A DNA stretch of 64,000 bases from Bacteroidota bacterium (GTDB taxonomy: Bacteria; Bacteroidota; Bacteroidia; UKL13-3). A model generated the notes under the pieces. It saw nothing but the letters and a program-made list of their open reading frames with translations. It was not told where the DNA came from and did no database searches. The number at the start of each line of letters is the position of its first letter. The first letter of the stretch is position 1. The position numbers and the translations under genes are program-made. Positions 17,342 to 24,736 of the stretch are shown piece after piece. The stretch lies in contig CANJUD010000011.1 of NCBI GenBank assembly GCA_947477885.1, positions 1 through 64,000 of the forward strand. Reading direction: 5' to 3'.

Positions 17342-18112
17342 CTACCAAACTATCTTCTCTTTATTTAAAAACGCCGCAATGCCACGTTTGCAATCAGCGG
17401 TAGCCCGGGCCTTGGCATTCATTTGGGCGGCATAGTTCACGGCATTCTCCACTGATAGATTATGGATATGTGCCAACATGTCTTTCACAGAGGAAAGAGA
17501 TTGTGATGAGGCTTCATTACATAAACCTATAGCAAAATTCTTTACTGCATCCACCATTTCATCGGCAGGTATAATATAGTTTACTAAACCAAAATCTTTG
17601 GCTTCGGTAGCAGAAATCAATTTGCCCGATAATAATAATTCACGTGCTTTACCCTCCCCTATTTTGCGAGTTAAATATACCATCACAATAGCGGGAATAA
17701 ATCCAATTTTTACTTCAGTATAGGCAAACTTTGCTTCAGGCACACTAAACGAAAAATCGCAGATGCCTGCAAGTCCGCAGCCGCCCGCTATGGCATGGCC
17801 CTGCACTTGGGCTATCACAACTTTGGGGCTGTGATATATTAATTGAAACAACTCAGCCAGATTGTTTGAGTCTGCTAAATTCTCTTCGTAGGTGTTTTTT
17901 TGAAGCTGCTCCAGATAAGCCAAATCGGCACCGGCACAAAAAACATCACTGCTACTTTTCAAAACTATTACTTTGCAATTTGTATCAGCGATAGCATTTT
18001 GCAAGGTGGCTTTTATCTCATTTACAAACTCAAAATTGAGTGCATTTTTTTTATCAACCCTATTAAGAGTTATATAACCAACTCGGTCTTCAATTTCGAA
18101 AAGTGTATACAT
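17342..18112 (-). CDS. Enoyl-CoA hydratase/isomerase family protein
   Basis: 256 residues, crotonase fold. CAGADLAYL (about 58) and QGHAIAGGCGLAGICDFSF (about 103-121) form the oxyanion hole; one of the two usual catalytic glutamates is present in AYTEVKIGFIPAIV (about 131-144), while the other position is Gly (GGCGLA rather than GGCELA). That pattern fits methylglutaconyl-CoA hydratase-like or isomerase members rather than classic crotonase. It probably acts in acyl-CoA or branched amino-acid breakdown. It is downstream of fabD across a repeat cluster and upstream of the toxin-antitoxin pair. Its last codons have a diverged duplicate at 16547. Confidence 0.88.
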   Translation of the reverse strand: MYTLFEIEDRVGYITLNRVDKKNALNFEFVNEIKATLQNAIADTNCKVIVLKSSSDVFCAGADLAYLEQLQKNTYEENLADSNNLAELFQLIYHSPKVVIAQVQGHAIAGGCGLAGICDFSFSVPEAKFAYTEVKIGFIPAIVMVYLTRKIGEGKARELLLSGKLISATEAKDFGLVNYIIPADEMVDAVKNFAIGLCNEASSQSLSSVKDMLAHIHNLSVENAVNYAAQMNAKARATADCKRGIAAFLNKEKIVW

Positions 18113-18134
18113 ATATTATTATATTTTTATTGTT

Positions 18135-18276
18135 ACCCTGAGCGGAGTCGAAGGGTTGTCCATGGTTGGTGTCCCCACCAACCACAGTCGGTGCCACCCT
18201 GAGCGGAGTCGAAGGGTATCCATGCTTGGTGTCCCCACCAACCACAGTCGGTGCCACCCTGAGCGTAGTCGAAGGG
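18135..18276. repeat. Tandem copies of the CCCTGAGCGGAGTCGAAGGG and GGTTGGTG palindrome repeats
   Basis: ACCCTGAGCG(G/T)AGTCGAAGGGT occurs at 18135, 18196 and 18256 (periods 61 and 60 bp). The first two copies are each followed by TTGGTGTCCCCACCAACCA, a 7-8-bp stem with a CCC-rich loop, and CAGTCGGTGCC. The array fills the gap between fabD and the hydratase gene. On the minus strand the last copy begins directly after the fabD TAA. This unit is a dispersed Bacteroidota intergenic repeat type; too few and too short for CRISPR. Confidence 0.8.
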
Positions 18277-19155
18277 TTATATCTTTGAAGTAATACATTC
18301 AGGTGCTATTTTTTTACACAATCCTTGTAATACATTGCCGGGTCCACACTCTACAAATTCTGTCGCACCAGCATCCCACATAGCTTTCACACTTTGTGTC
18401 CAACGAACAGGTGCGGTAAGTTGTGCTATTAAATTTTGTTGTATTTGTGCTGGGTCAGTTACCGCTTGTGCATTCACATTTTGAAATACAGGGCAGATTG
18501 GATTACTGAATTTTGTTTTTTCTATAGCTGCTGCAAGGGCTGTTCTCGCAGGTTCCATCAAGGGTGAATGAAAAGCTCCACCTACTTGTAACACCAATGC
18601 ACGTTTTGCACCTGCTGCCTTCATCAGCTCACAAGCTTTTTCAATTCCTGCCACACTGCCTGATATTACCAATTGTCCCGGGCAATTATAATTGGCTGGC
18701 ACTACTATCTCATCGGTAATTTGTTTGCATACTTCTTCTACTTGTTCATCACTCAATCCCAATATAGCTGCCATGGTTGAGGGTTGTAGTTCGCAGGCCA
18801 TTTGCATAGCGGTTGCTCTTTGCAATACCAATTGCAGTGCATCTTCAAATGCCAAACATCCATTTGCAACCAATGAGGAGAATTCTCCCAAACTATGTCC
18901 CGCAACCATATCAGGTTTTGGTTTGCTCTCGTGTGTGAGGAATGAGATGACCGAATGCAGAAAAACTGCAGGTTGGGTAACATTGGTTTGCCTTAAAGCT
19001 TCATCGGCACCTGCAAACATGGTATCAGTAATTGCAAAACCCAAAACTTGGTTGGCCCTATCGAACAACTCTTTCGCCTTGGCCGATTGTTCATATAAAT
19101 CTTTGCCCATGCCCACAAACTGGGCTCCCTGACCTGGGAATACAAATGCTTTCAT
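18277..19155 (-). CDS. fabD: Malonyl-CoA:ACP transacylase
   Basis: 292 residues. FVFPGQGAQFVGMG at the N-terminus, the nucleophile motif GHSLGEFSSL with Ser88, and GGAFHSPLM with the catalytic His near 196 are all present. It loads malonate onto acyl carrier protein for fatty-acid synthesis. Length is normal. The stop codon TAA is immediately followed, on the gene strand, by CCCTTCGACTACGCTCAGGG, a dispersed repeat. Confidence 0.95.
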   Translation of the reverse strand: MKAFVFPGQGAQFVGMGKDLYEQSAKAKELFDRANQVLGFAITDTMFAGADEALRQTNVTQPAVFLHSVISFLTHESKPKPDMVAGHSLGEFSSLVANGCLAFEDALQLVLQRATAMQMACELQPSTMAAILGLSDEQVEEVCKQITDEIVVPANYNCPGQLVISGSVAGIEKACELMKAAGAKRALVLQVGGAFHSPLMEPARTALAAAIEKTKFSNPICPVFQNVNAQAVTDPAQIQQNLIAQLTAPVRWTQSVKAMWDAGATEFVECGPGNVLQGLCKKIAPECITSKI

Positions 19156-19229
19156 TTTCTACTTTTTGTTTTTATAATCTGTCTGCGAAATAAAGGATAA
19201 ATATTTCTATGGCTATATAATATTCTCAA

Positions 19230-20402
19230 TTAAATATTCACAGTATCTAACTTTACACAGTGATATAGGGTGGCATTGGCAAAAAACAAATAATCAGTTC
19301 CGCCATCTTTTAGTTTCCATCGTTTGCGAAGCTGTTCCACATTCTCATCAAAATTGTGCCTCGTAATATTGACTTGCTTTATGTTTTTTTGTGCGATATA
19401 ATTTTCAATATCTTTCTTCTTATAAGATACTTTTTCTATTAGCTTGAAAACCCTGCCCATAAAAGGATGGATCAATTTATCAGACATAAATAATGGTGTA
19501 TTTTTCTCGATTATCTCCAATTGCAATTGATTGGCGTAGGTAGTCCACAATTTGCTTTTCACCAATGCATTCCCTGCTTCATACAAATAGATTTCATTGG
19601 CTATCAAAGTCTCTTCAAATTTATGAATCTCATTAGCTGAATTATAATACAAATCTTTTAAATCAGATAAATCAACGGCAAAAACTTTGGCTCCCTCAAC
19701 CTTCTTTTTTTTCATGACGCAAAACAACTCTTTCACTTCTCCCAATTCCGATATCACATACAATTCAAAAACATTTGGAAACAACTTGAACAACTCATCC
19801 AAATCGAACAAGGGACTTAATTTGAGAGCAAAAGTTTCTGTACGCTCAATTATTTCATCAAGCATTCCTGTAATATCAGGTTGCCAATCCTTCACGTGTA
19901 TTTTTCGTTGCTTGTTTGTATCTCTTCTATCAGGATCAGCATATATCATATCAAACCTTTTTTCGCATTGAACAATATATTCTTCAGCAGTACCAGCAAT
20001 CCTTTCAATATTTGTTGCTCCCAGCTTGCTAAAATTATATTTTGATATTTCGTTAAGTTCTTCATCGGGGTCAACTGAAACAATTTTATTAAACCGTTTT
20101 GAAAAAAAATAATCATCTACACCCAATCCTCCCGTTAAATCCAACAAGCTTTGGCCGGAAACGAGAGAACATTTGTACTTTGCAACTCTTTCACTGGTTG
20201 CTTGTTCGTAAGACTTTTGCGTAAACAAACATCTTTTTTCAAAAAATGTAGGAATTTTTTTAACAGCCTTTTGCAAAAGCCCTATTTGTGTTATAGCCTT
20301 GGTTTTATTGAAGCCTTCAACGCTTTTAGTGTGCAAAGCAAGCTGCTTTGTGTCCACATTTAGGTTGTTTTCTACAAACTGTTCAAAAAGAGAGTTAACC
20401 AT
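19230..20402 (-). CDS. PG_1098-like SAM-dependent methyltransferase
   Basis: 390 residues. A central Rossmann methyltransferase domain shows LLDLTGGLGVDDYFFSK (about 86-102), VSVDPDEELNEISKYN and DMIYADPDRR (about 151). The C-terminal part, with FELYVISELGEVKELFCVMKK and KQVNITRHNFDENVEQLRKRWKLKDGG, resembles the ferredoxin-like/THUMP-like domains of Porphyromonas PG_1098 relatives, which suggests an RNA substrate. It is divergent from the small lipoprotein gene at 20440 and the two promoters overlap. The exact target is unknown. Confidence 0.82.
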   Translation of the reverse strand: MVNSLFEQFVENNLNVDTKQLALHTKSVEGFNKTKAITQIGLLQKAVKKIPTFFEKRCLFTQKSYEQATSERVAKYKCSLVSGQSLLDLTGGLGVDDYFFSKRFNKIVSVDPDEELNEISKYNFSKLGATNIERIAGTAEEYIVQCEKRFDMIYADPDRRDTNKQRKIHVKDWQPDITGMLDEIIERTETFALKLSPLFDLDELFKLFPNVFELYVISELGEVKELFCVMKKKKVEGAKVFAVDLSDLKDLYYNSANEIHKFEETLIANEIYLYEAGNALVKSKLWTTYANQLQLEIIEKNTPLFMSDKLIHPFMGRVFKLIEKVSYKKKDIENYIAQKNIKQVNITRHNFDENVEQLRKRWKLKDGGTDYLFFANATLYHCVKLDTVNI

Positions 20403-20420
20403 GTAAGACTATTTTATATT

Positions 20421-20444
20421 TACTTTTGCAGGAAATCAAATGTA
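20421..20444. promoter_or_regulatory. Overlapping divergent -7 elements between methyltransferase and lipoprotein genes
   Basis: TACTTTTG (20421-20428, plus strand) ends 12 nt before the lipoprotein ATG at 20440. TACATTTG on the minus strand (plus CAAATGTA, 20437-20444) serves the methyltransferase start at 20402. Each box lies in the other's transcribed region, so the two genes may compete for polymerase. Confidence 0.4.
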
Positions 20445-20664
20445 CTTGAATATTTGCATTACAAAACATGCAGCAAATATCACCTGTTTGTTGTTAGTAT
20501 CTTTACTTCTTGTAACTTTAGTGAGTGGCGGATGCAAACCAAAGAAGGCTAGCAAATGTCCTAGTTACGAGAATAGTGAAAACACTAAGGTAAAGTACAA
20601 TAAAGATGGAACCGCAAAAAATAAAAGAAATAGAAGATATGAACCGCAAAAAAGCCCTTTTTAG
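20440..20664 (+). CDS. Small lipoprotein
   Basis: 74 residues. A hydrophobic signal (about 14-30) ends in LVSGGC, a lipobox, with Cys32 as the predicted lipidated residue. The mature part is short, Lys/Asn-rich and ends RRYEPQKSPF. It would be anchored in the inner or outer membrane. No family is recognised. Similar short, charged lipoproteins are common in Bacteroidota. Its end overlaps the next small ORF by 26 bp. Confidence 0.6.
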   Translation: MYLNICITKHAANITCLLLVSLLLVTLVSGGCKPKKASKCPSYENSENTKVKYNKDGTAKNKRNRRYEPQKSPF

Positions 20665-20761
20665 TGCATTACTTATTACCCTAGTATTTGGCATTAGTTC
20701 TTGCCAAAAGAAGATCTGCCCTACTTTTAAGCTGCAGACTTTGATCGAGGTTGTTAAATAA
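20639..20761 (+). CDS. Second small lipoprotein-like ORF, possibly frameshifted
   Basis: A 40-residue ORF, MNRKKALFSALLITLVFGIS then SCQKK, with a clear signal and lipobox (GISSC). It stops at TAA 20759-20761. In the +1 frame, a 25-codon stretch to the TAA at 20832-20834 reads NNDTEAIDQFKNPNNFDGFY followed by LGGKE, which has protein-like composition. A single-base shift would join the two into a protein of about 64 residues. It may be a real frameshifted gene, a sequencing error or coincidence. Confidence 0.4.
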   Translation: MNRKKALFSALLITLVFGISSCQKKICPTFKLQTLIEVVK

Positions 20762-20892
20762 TGACACCGAAGCTATCGATCAATTTAAAAACCCAAACAA
20801 TTTTGATGGTTTTTACTTGGGTGGGAAAGAGTAATTTTAATTTGTTGCATTTTTTGCCACATAATTAAATCTCTTAAAAGCTATCCCCATAC

Positions 20893-21300
20893 TCAAAAAT
20901 AATTAAAATTAATTACCTGTTTGATGTCCTTGTTTAGGCTTTGTGCCACAGGGCAAGTAATAGCAGCACGTTCTAATAAAATTTTCTGATGAGCATCTAA
21001 GCCGTTATCTTTTATATGCATATCAATATGCACCTCGCTTATTCTGCGTGGGTTTTCAGCCATCACTTTGGTAACATCGGCCCAAGTGCCATCCATATTT
21101 ATATCGTGGGTATTGGACGCAATCCCCATCACCGTTATCATACAAGTAGCTAGCGACGTAGCAACTGTATCAGTAGGTGAGAAAGCTTGTCCCTTGCCTT
21201 TGTTATCGGTAGGAGCATCGGTAATAAATGTTTCGCCGCTTTTGGTGTGCGTGGCAAGTGTACGCAATTGTCCTTGGTATTTTACAGTGGCTGTTGACAT
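20893..21300 (-). CDS. OsmC family protein
   Basis: 135 residues. The two redox cysteines of OsmC/Ohr peroxidases are present in ATSLATCMITVMG (about residue 54) and AITCPVAQSL (about 114), with the usual FSPTDTVATS helix before the first. It probably reduces organic hydroperoxides. Downstream of nadC with a repeat between them; likely co-transcribed. Confidence 0.9.
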   Translation of the reverse strand: MSTATVKYQGQLRTLATHTKSGETFITDAPTDNKGKGQAFSPTDTVATSLATCMITVMGIASNTHDINMDGTWADVTKVMAENPRRISEVHIDMHIKDNGLDAHQKILLERAAITCPVAQSLNKDIKQVINFNYF

Positions 21301-21329
21301 CGTATATTTATTTTATGTTTTAACTTATC

Positions 21330-21376
21330 ACCCTGAGCCGCCTGCACTGAGCGGCAGTCGAAGTGTCGAAGGGTTA
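21330..21376. repeat. Dispersed CCCTGAG...GTCGAAGGG repeat between nadC and osmC
   Basis: The sequence has the same ends as the 18135 family (ACCCTGAG ... GTCGAAGGGTTA) with an internal duplication (GCACTGAGCGGCAGTCGAAG). On the minus strand the nadC stop TAA runs directly into CCCTTCGAC, exactly as at fabD. Confidence 0.7.
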
Positions 21377-22234
21377 TTTTATGATTTTTAAACTAAGGTC
21401 TAATGCTTTTACTGAATGGGTAAGTGCTCCCATCGATATATAATCAACTCCCGTTTCGGAATAGGAAACAAGATTGCTTAAGGTGATACCGCCCGACGCT
21501 TCAGTTTCGTATTGTTTGTTTATTATAGTAACTGCTTCCTTCAGTTGTGGCAGTTCGAAATTATCGAGCATGATGCGATGGATTCCGCCCGCAGCCATTG
21601 CTTCCTTTACTTCTGCTATGTTGCGTGTTTCTACTTCTATTTGCAAATCCAGATTGTTTTGTTTTAGATATTCTTTGGCTTTTGTAATCGCTTTTGTAAT
21701 ACCTCCTGCTGCATCAATATGATTGTCTTTCAGCATCACCATATCATACAAGCCAAAACGGTGGTTATGGCCGCCACCCATGGTTACTGCCCATTTCTCA
21801 AGCAATCGCATGCCGGGAGTTGTTTTGCGTGTATCAAGTATTTTGGTATGCATATCAGCAATTAATGCAACAGCTTTTTGGGTAGTAGTGGCCACACCAC
21901 TCAATCGTTGCATACAATTCAATAAAAGTCTTTCAGCTTGTAGTATAGATGCTACTGAACCTGCTACCTCAAAAACTATATCGCCATATTTTACTGAACC
22001 TCCATCGTTTATATATACATTCGTTTGCAGCTTATCATCCAATTGTTTCAATATAGTCTTTGCAAGCTCTAAGCCTGCTATTACGCCATCATCTTTAACT
22101 AGTAGTTTTGCTTTACCCTGCAAAGTACTTGGAATACATGAAAGCGTAGAATAATCTCCGGGCCCAATATCCTCAGCCAACGACTGCGATATAAATAATT
22201 GAACCCGCGGGTCTGTATCGAACTGGATTTGCAC
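21374..22234 (-). CDS. nadC: Nicotinate-nucleotide pyrophosphorylase (carboxylating)
   Basis: 286 residues. Quinolinate phosphoribosyltransferase signatures: ERLLLNCMQRLSGVAT, ILDTRKTTPGMR, GGGHNHRFGLYDMVMLKDNH, and MLDNF near the C-terminus. It converts quinolinate and PRPP to nicotinate mononucleotide, the entry to NAD. The 3-hydroxyanthranilate dioxygenase in the same window makes quinolinate from tryptophan, so both steps of that route are represented. The start is GTG; it lies only 4 nt after a -7 box. Confidence 0.95.
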   Translation of the reverse strand: MQIQFDTDPRVQLFISQSLAEDIGPGDYSTLSCIPSTLQGKAKLLVKDDGVIAGLELAKTILKQLDDKLQTNVYINDGGSVKYGDIVFEVAGSVASILQAERLLLNCMQRLSGVATTTQKAVALIADMHTKILDTRKTTPGMRLLEKWAVTMGGGHNHRFGLYDMVMLKDNHIDAAGGITKAITKAKEYLKQNNLDLQIEVETRNIAEVKEAMAAGGIHRIMLDNFELPQLKEAVTIINKQYETEASGGITLSNLVSYSETGVDYISMGALTHSVKALDLSLKIIK

Positions 22235-22238
22235 GATG

Positions 22239-22246
22239 CAAAATTA
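22239..22246 (-). promoter_or_regulatory. -7 element of nadC, leaderless geometry
   Basis: On the minus strand TAATTTTG is followed by CATC and then the nadC GTG. Transcription should start at or within a few bases of the GTG, so the mRNA is probably leaderless. The same geometry occurs at 56205. Confidence 0.5.
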
Positions 22247-22260
22247 ACGGATAAATCTTC

Positions 22261-24084
22261 CTACATTCGCACAAAAAAACATGGTTGGTGCCCACCTGCT
22301 GATTCTATTGCACGATTCCATTTTCCCATAGTATCGCTTGCAAGTTTGTTCTCATATCCCGCCCACTCGTTAGCGGTAAACCCTTGTCCACGTCTTGCCA
22401 TAGCCTCGCTTGTTGAACGCTGCATTTCGGGTGTGAGTGAATAATCTTCTAATTTATCGTTACGGGTTTGATAGGCATTGTAAAGTTCTTTTGCTGATGA
22501 CTTATATTTGGTGCTTTCGTCTGCTTTATTTCGGGCAGAGGTTTCGTTTCCGCTAACATTTGCTTGATTGTTTTTAGTTTGAATGTTGGGTTGCTCATTT
22601 TGTTGTTGTATTTTAGATAGTTCTTCTCCGTGAATAACGCTTCCCGCAATTAGGTCTGTGAAGTCGCCCAATGTCATTTCTGCAAGTTTTACAGACGGAA
22701 TGTTGAGTTTCAGTTTGCCCTTTACGTTACGCCAAAAATCTTTGAGCCATGATAGCAAGCCTTTTTTCTTCTGTTCGGTAAGCAGTTTGCCCTTTTCGCC
22801 TATTGCTTGTGCAAGTGCTTCTTCTGCAATGCCTTCTTTGTCAAGGTGCGGATATTCTTTTTTAACCCTTGCTTCGTATTCTGTGCCTTTGATTAATGCT
22901 TTGCCACGATTGTAGAGTTCGGGATTTGTCTTTTTTATCAGTGGCAGAAATATATGCCCCGCAATTTCATGTATCGGTGTTTCTGTTGTCGCTGCTTTTG
23001 GGTCAATCCAAAGTTTGTAGCTTCCATCGGGTTGAACCTGTACAAAGCCAAGCACTTCGCCTTGGGGAGATTTCATGTACTGTACGTTTGACATATCCCT
23101 TAGTATAGGGTCTATATACGCCACCGTCCCATCTTCTGTTATTAGAGCATTATCGCCTACTATGTCTGCAATTAAAATATCGCCATTGCTAAAAGTACCG
23201 AACTTAAACAGCCTACTTATAAAGTTGGCCTTGAACCCCCTTTTTGCCATATCGTCAGCAACCTCTTTATATGTTGCTGCCCTCTTAGACTTAACAAACG
23301 GTTGCTCTAATATTAGAGAAAAGCTGCCTTTGTATTCGGTAAAGCCAACTATTTTGTAGGATGTGGGCTTTAAATGGATTTCGTGAAGTTTTAATCTATC
23401 GGTAAAACTTATCCAATCTGCATGATAAGCCCCGCTATTTATCTTGGTTACAGTTTTGCCGTCATTATTAAAAAAAACAACTGCTTCGTTGCCTTTTGCG
23501 TTTGGGTCTACTCCTTTTTTGAAGTCTTCAACCCATAGATTGTTATTATTGGCAAATTCTTTTAATGCTTTTTCTTCCTCTGCTTTGTATTTCCCTATCG
23601 ACCAACCTTTCCCGTTTTTTGCGTCCTCTTGACTTGCTCTAAGAACTCCGTCAAGGATATTGGAGACTGATTCTCTAATGCTTTCCGCAGTTTTTCGTTC
23701 TGCTCCATCCCGTATTCGTTTGGTTGAATCTCCTTCTGTTTCATCATTTACAAAATTACTATTATTATTTGAATTATCAACCTGTTTTTTTATATTTTTA
23801 TCGCCATCTATAATTTCCTTGGCTTCTGCATCAGAAACAACTTCTACCTTAACAGTTTTGCCCATTGCTCCTGTAACGGAATGGAACGCTGCTAAAAGAG
23901 CATTTGTGAAACTTTTAACCGTATTTGGTTCTGTTTCAATTATAGGGTTTTTGTCAGCAAGGTCAGTTTTATGTGCTGCTTCGTATGCTGCATCTATTTC
24001 TTGAGGTGTGGAGTTGTCTACTAGGAATGATGCGTGGGCTGTATCTTGTAGTTTTGGGCTTATTTTAGAAAATTCATTGCCCAC
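22261..24084 (-). CDS. Relic of a mobile-element polyvalent protein (kinase-like and HExxH domains)
   Basis: 607 residues, no signal peptide. Residues about 195-327 look like the putative protein-kinase domain of phage and conjugative-element polyvalent proteins: GNEAVVFF, a candidate ATP Lys in KTVTKI, and a catalytic-loop-like GDILIADIVGDNALITEDGT followed by AYIDPI. Residues 372-377 are HEIAGH, a zinc-metallopeptidase motif, with an EGIAEE segment about 45 residues later that could supply the third ligand. The C-terminal 80 residues are helical and polar. It has no relatives nearby and lies between nadC and rpsThx. The reading frame stays open for 18 codons upstream of the GTG start to a TGA, and the C-terminus runs into a GGTTGGTG repeat, so both ends look eroded. 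Exact family needs a search. Confidence 0.7.
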   Translation of the reverse strand: MGNEFSKISPKLQDTAHASFLVDNSTPQEIDAAYEAAHKTDLADKNPIIETEPNTVKSFTNALLAAFHSVTGAMGKTVKVEVVSDAEAKEIIDGDKNIKKQVDNSNNNSNFVNDETEGDSTKRIRDGAERKTAESIRESVSNILDGVLRASQEDAKNGKGWSIGKYKAEEEKALKEFANNNNLWVEDFKKGVDPNAKGNEAVVFFNNDGKTVTKINSGAYHADWISFTDRLKLHEIHLKPTSYKIVGFTEYKGSFSLILEQPFVKSKRAATYKEVADDMAKRGFKANFISRLFKFGTFSNGDILIADIVGDNALITEDGTVAYIDPILRDMSNVQYMKSPQGEVLGFVQVQPDGSYKLWIDPKAATTETPIHEIAGHIFLPLIKKTNPELYNRGKALIKGTEYEARVKKEYPHLDKEGIAEEALAQAIGEKGKLLTEQKKKGLLSWLKDFWRNVKGKLKLNIPSVKLAEMTLGDFTDLIAGSVIHGEELSKIQQQNEQPNIQTKNNQANVSGNETSARNKADESTKYKSSAKELYNAYQTRNDKLEDYSLTPEMQRSTSEAMARRGQGFTANEWAGYENKLASDTMGKWNRAIESAGGHQPCFFVRM

Positions 24085-24282
24085 CTTCTGCTGCCACGCT
24101 TCCTCAGCATTAGCGAGGCCAATGTTACCATCACCATCTCAGCCAATGGCTAATTGCCTACCACCATTACAAGTATTGGCATACAGGCAGGCAAAACAGC
24201 TATAAAAGATGTAGAATTGGTCCAAATACCACAAACAAGCAGCAGGGCTATTTAATTATTTCACAGCTTCCCCATCGCAGCC
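24085..24282. other. Gene-free junction between the polyvalent relic and rpsThx
   Basis: Two unfinished reading frames overlap here. On the minus strand the relic frame continues upstream (DGDGNIGLANAEEAWQQK) to a TGA at 24139-24141 and stays open beyond it. On the plus strand a stretch ending TAA at about 24253 reads like a protein tail (TSIGIQAGKTAIKDVELVQI). Either could be a decayed gene end; I cannot decide. No intact gene is present. Confidence 0.4.
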
Positions 24283-24290
24283 TATATTTG
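24283..24290 (+). promoter_or_regulatory. Candidate -7 element of rpsThx
   Basis: TATATTTG fits TAnnTTTG, 28 nt upstream of the Thx ATG. No ideal -33 TTG. Confidence 0.4.
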
Positions 24291-24318
24291 CACCTCAAAA
24301 AAAATTATACAAACTATT

Positions 24319-24444
24319 ATGGGCAAAGGCGATAAAAGAAGTAAACGTGGCAAAATTTGGAAACACTCACACGGTGTGTGCCGCTTGAAAAAGAGCTACC
24401 AAATGACCGCGGTCGAAAAAATTGAAGCTGCAAAAAGCAAATAA
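24319..24444 (+). CDS. 30S ribosomal protein Thx
   Basis: A 41-residue basic protein beginning MGKGDKRSKRGKIWKHSHG, the conserved start of bacterial Thx, a small protein of the 30S head. It is longer than Thermus Thx at the C-terminus (VEKIEAAKSK). It has its own promoter and a strong terminator 3 bp after the stop, so it is monocistronic. Confidence 0.8.
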   Translation: MGKGDKRSKRGKIWKHSHGVCRLKKSYQMTAVEKIEAAKSK

Positions 24445-24447
24445 CAT

Positions 24448-24475
24448 AAGCCCCGCAAGGGGCTTTGTTGTTTTT
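24448..24475 (+). terminator. Intrinsic terminator after rpsThx
   Basis: AAGCCCC and GGGGCTT form a perfect 7-bp stem around GCAA-type loop bases, followed by TGTTGTTTTT. Confidence 0.85.
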
Positions 24476-24536
24476 ACACGCTTCCTTTTTCGGAGTCCCT
24501 TCCCTTGGCCACGGAATCCTAGCCAGCTCGCCCACT

Positions 24537-24735
24537 CCTTGGTTGGTGTCCCCACCAACTAAGCCCACTTCTCTACTTTTTCTGTAAAATTTTAAACCTT
24601 GTTGGTTACTTTACGTCAATATACCTTTAATTCGAACATTCAATAAAACAACAAATATAACGCAACTCTGCCCCTCCCCTCAGGGGAGGCTTGGTGAGGC
24701 TTGCTAACCACTGACTACTAATTACTAACTACTAT
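24537..24735. repeat. Cluster of three dispersed repeats upstream of the DUF1800 gene
   Basis: TTGGTTGGTGTCCCCACCAA (24537-24556) is another copy of the palindrome family. CCCCTCCCCTCAGGGGAGGC (from 24671) contains a CCCCT/AGGGG inverted repeat followed by TTGGTGAGGC. AACCACTGACTACTAATTAC (24706 on) is an inverted copy of the TAGTCAGTGGT repeat seen at the 3' ends of purF, lolE and pepN. It runs up to the ATG at 24737, leaving little room for a normal leader. Confidence 0.65.
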
Positions 24736-24736
24736 T

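Noticed and set aside
18135-18276. CRISPR-like look of the 60-bp tandem repeats
   Set aside because: Only three partial copies, with the inter-repeat sequence itself repeated; no variable spacers and no cas genes.
24137-24255. Plus-strand fragment that reads like a protein C-terminus
   Set aside because: An in-frame stop and an equally good minus-strand reading make it undecidable; listed only as part of the junction.
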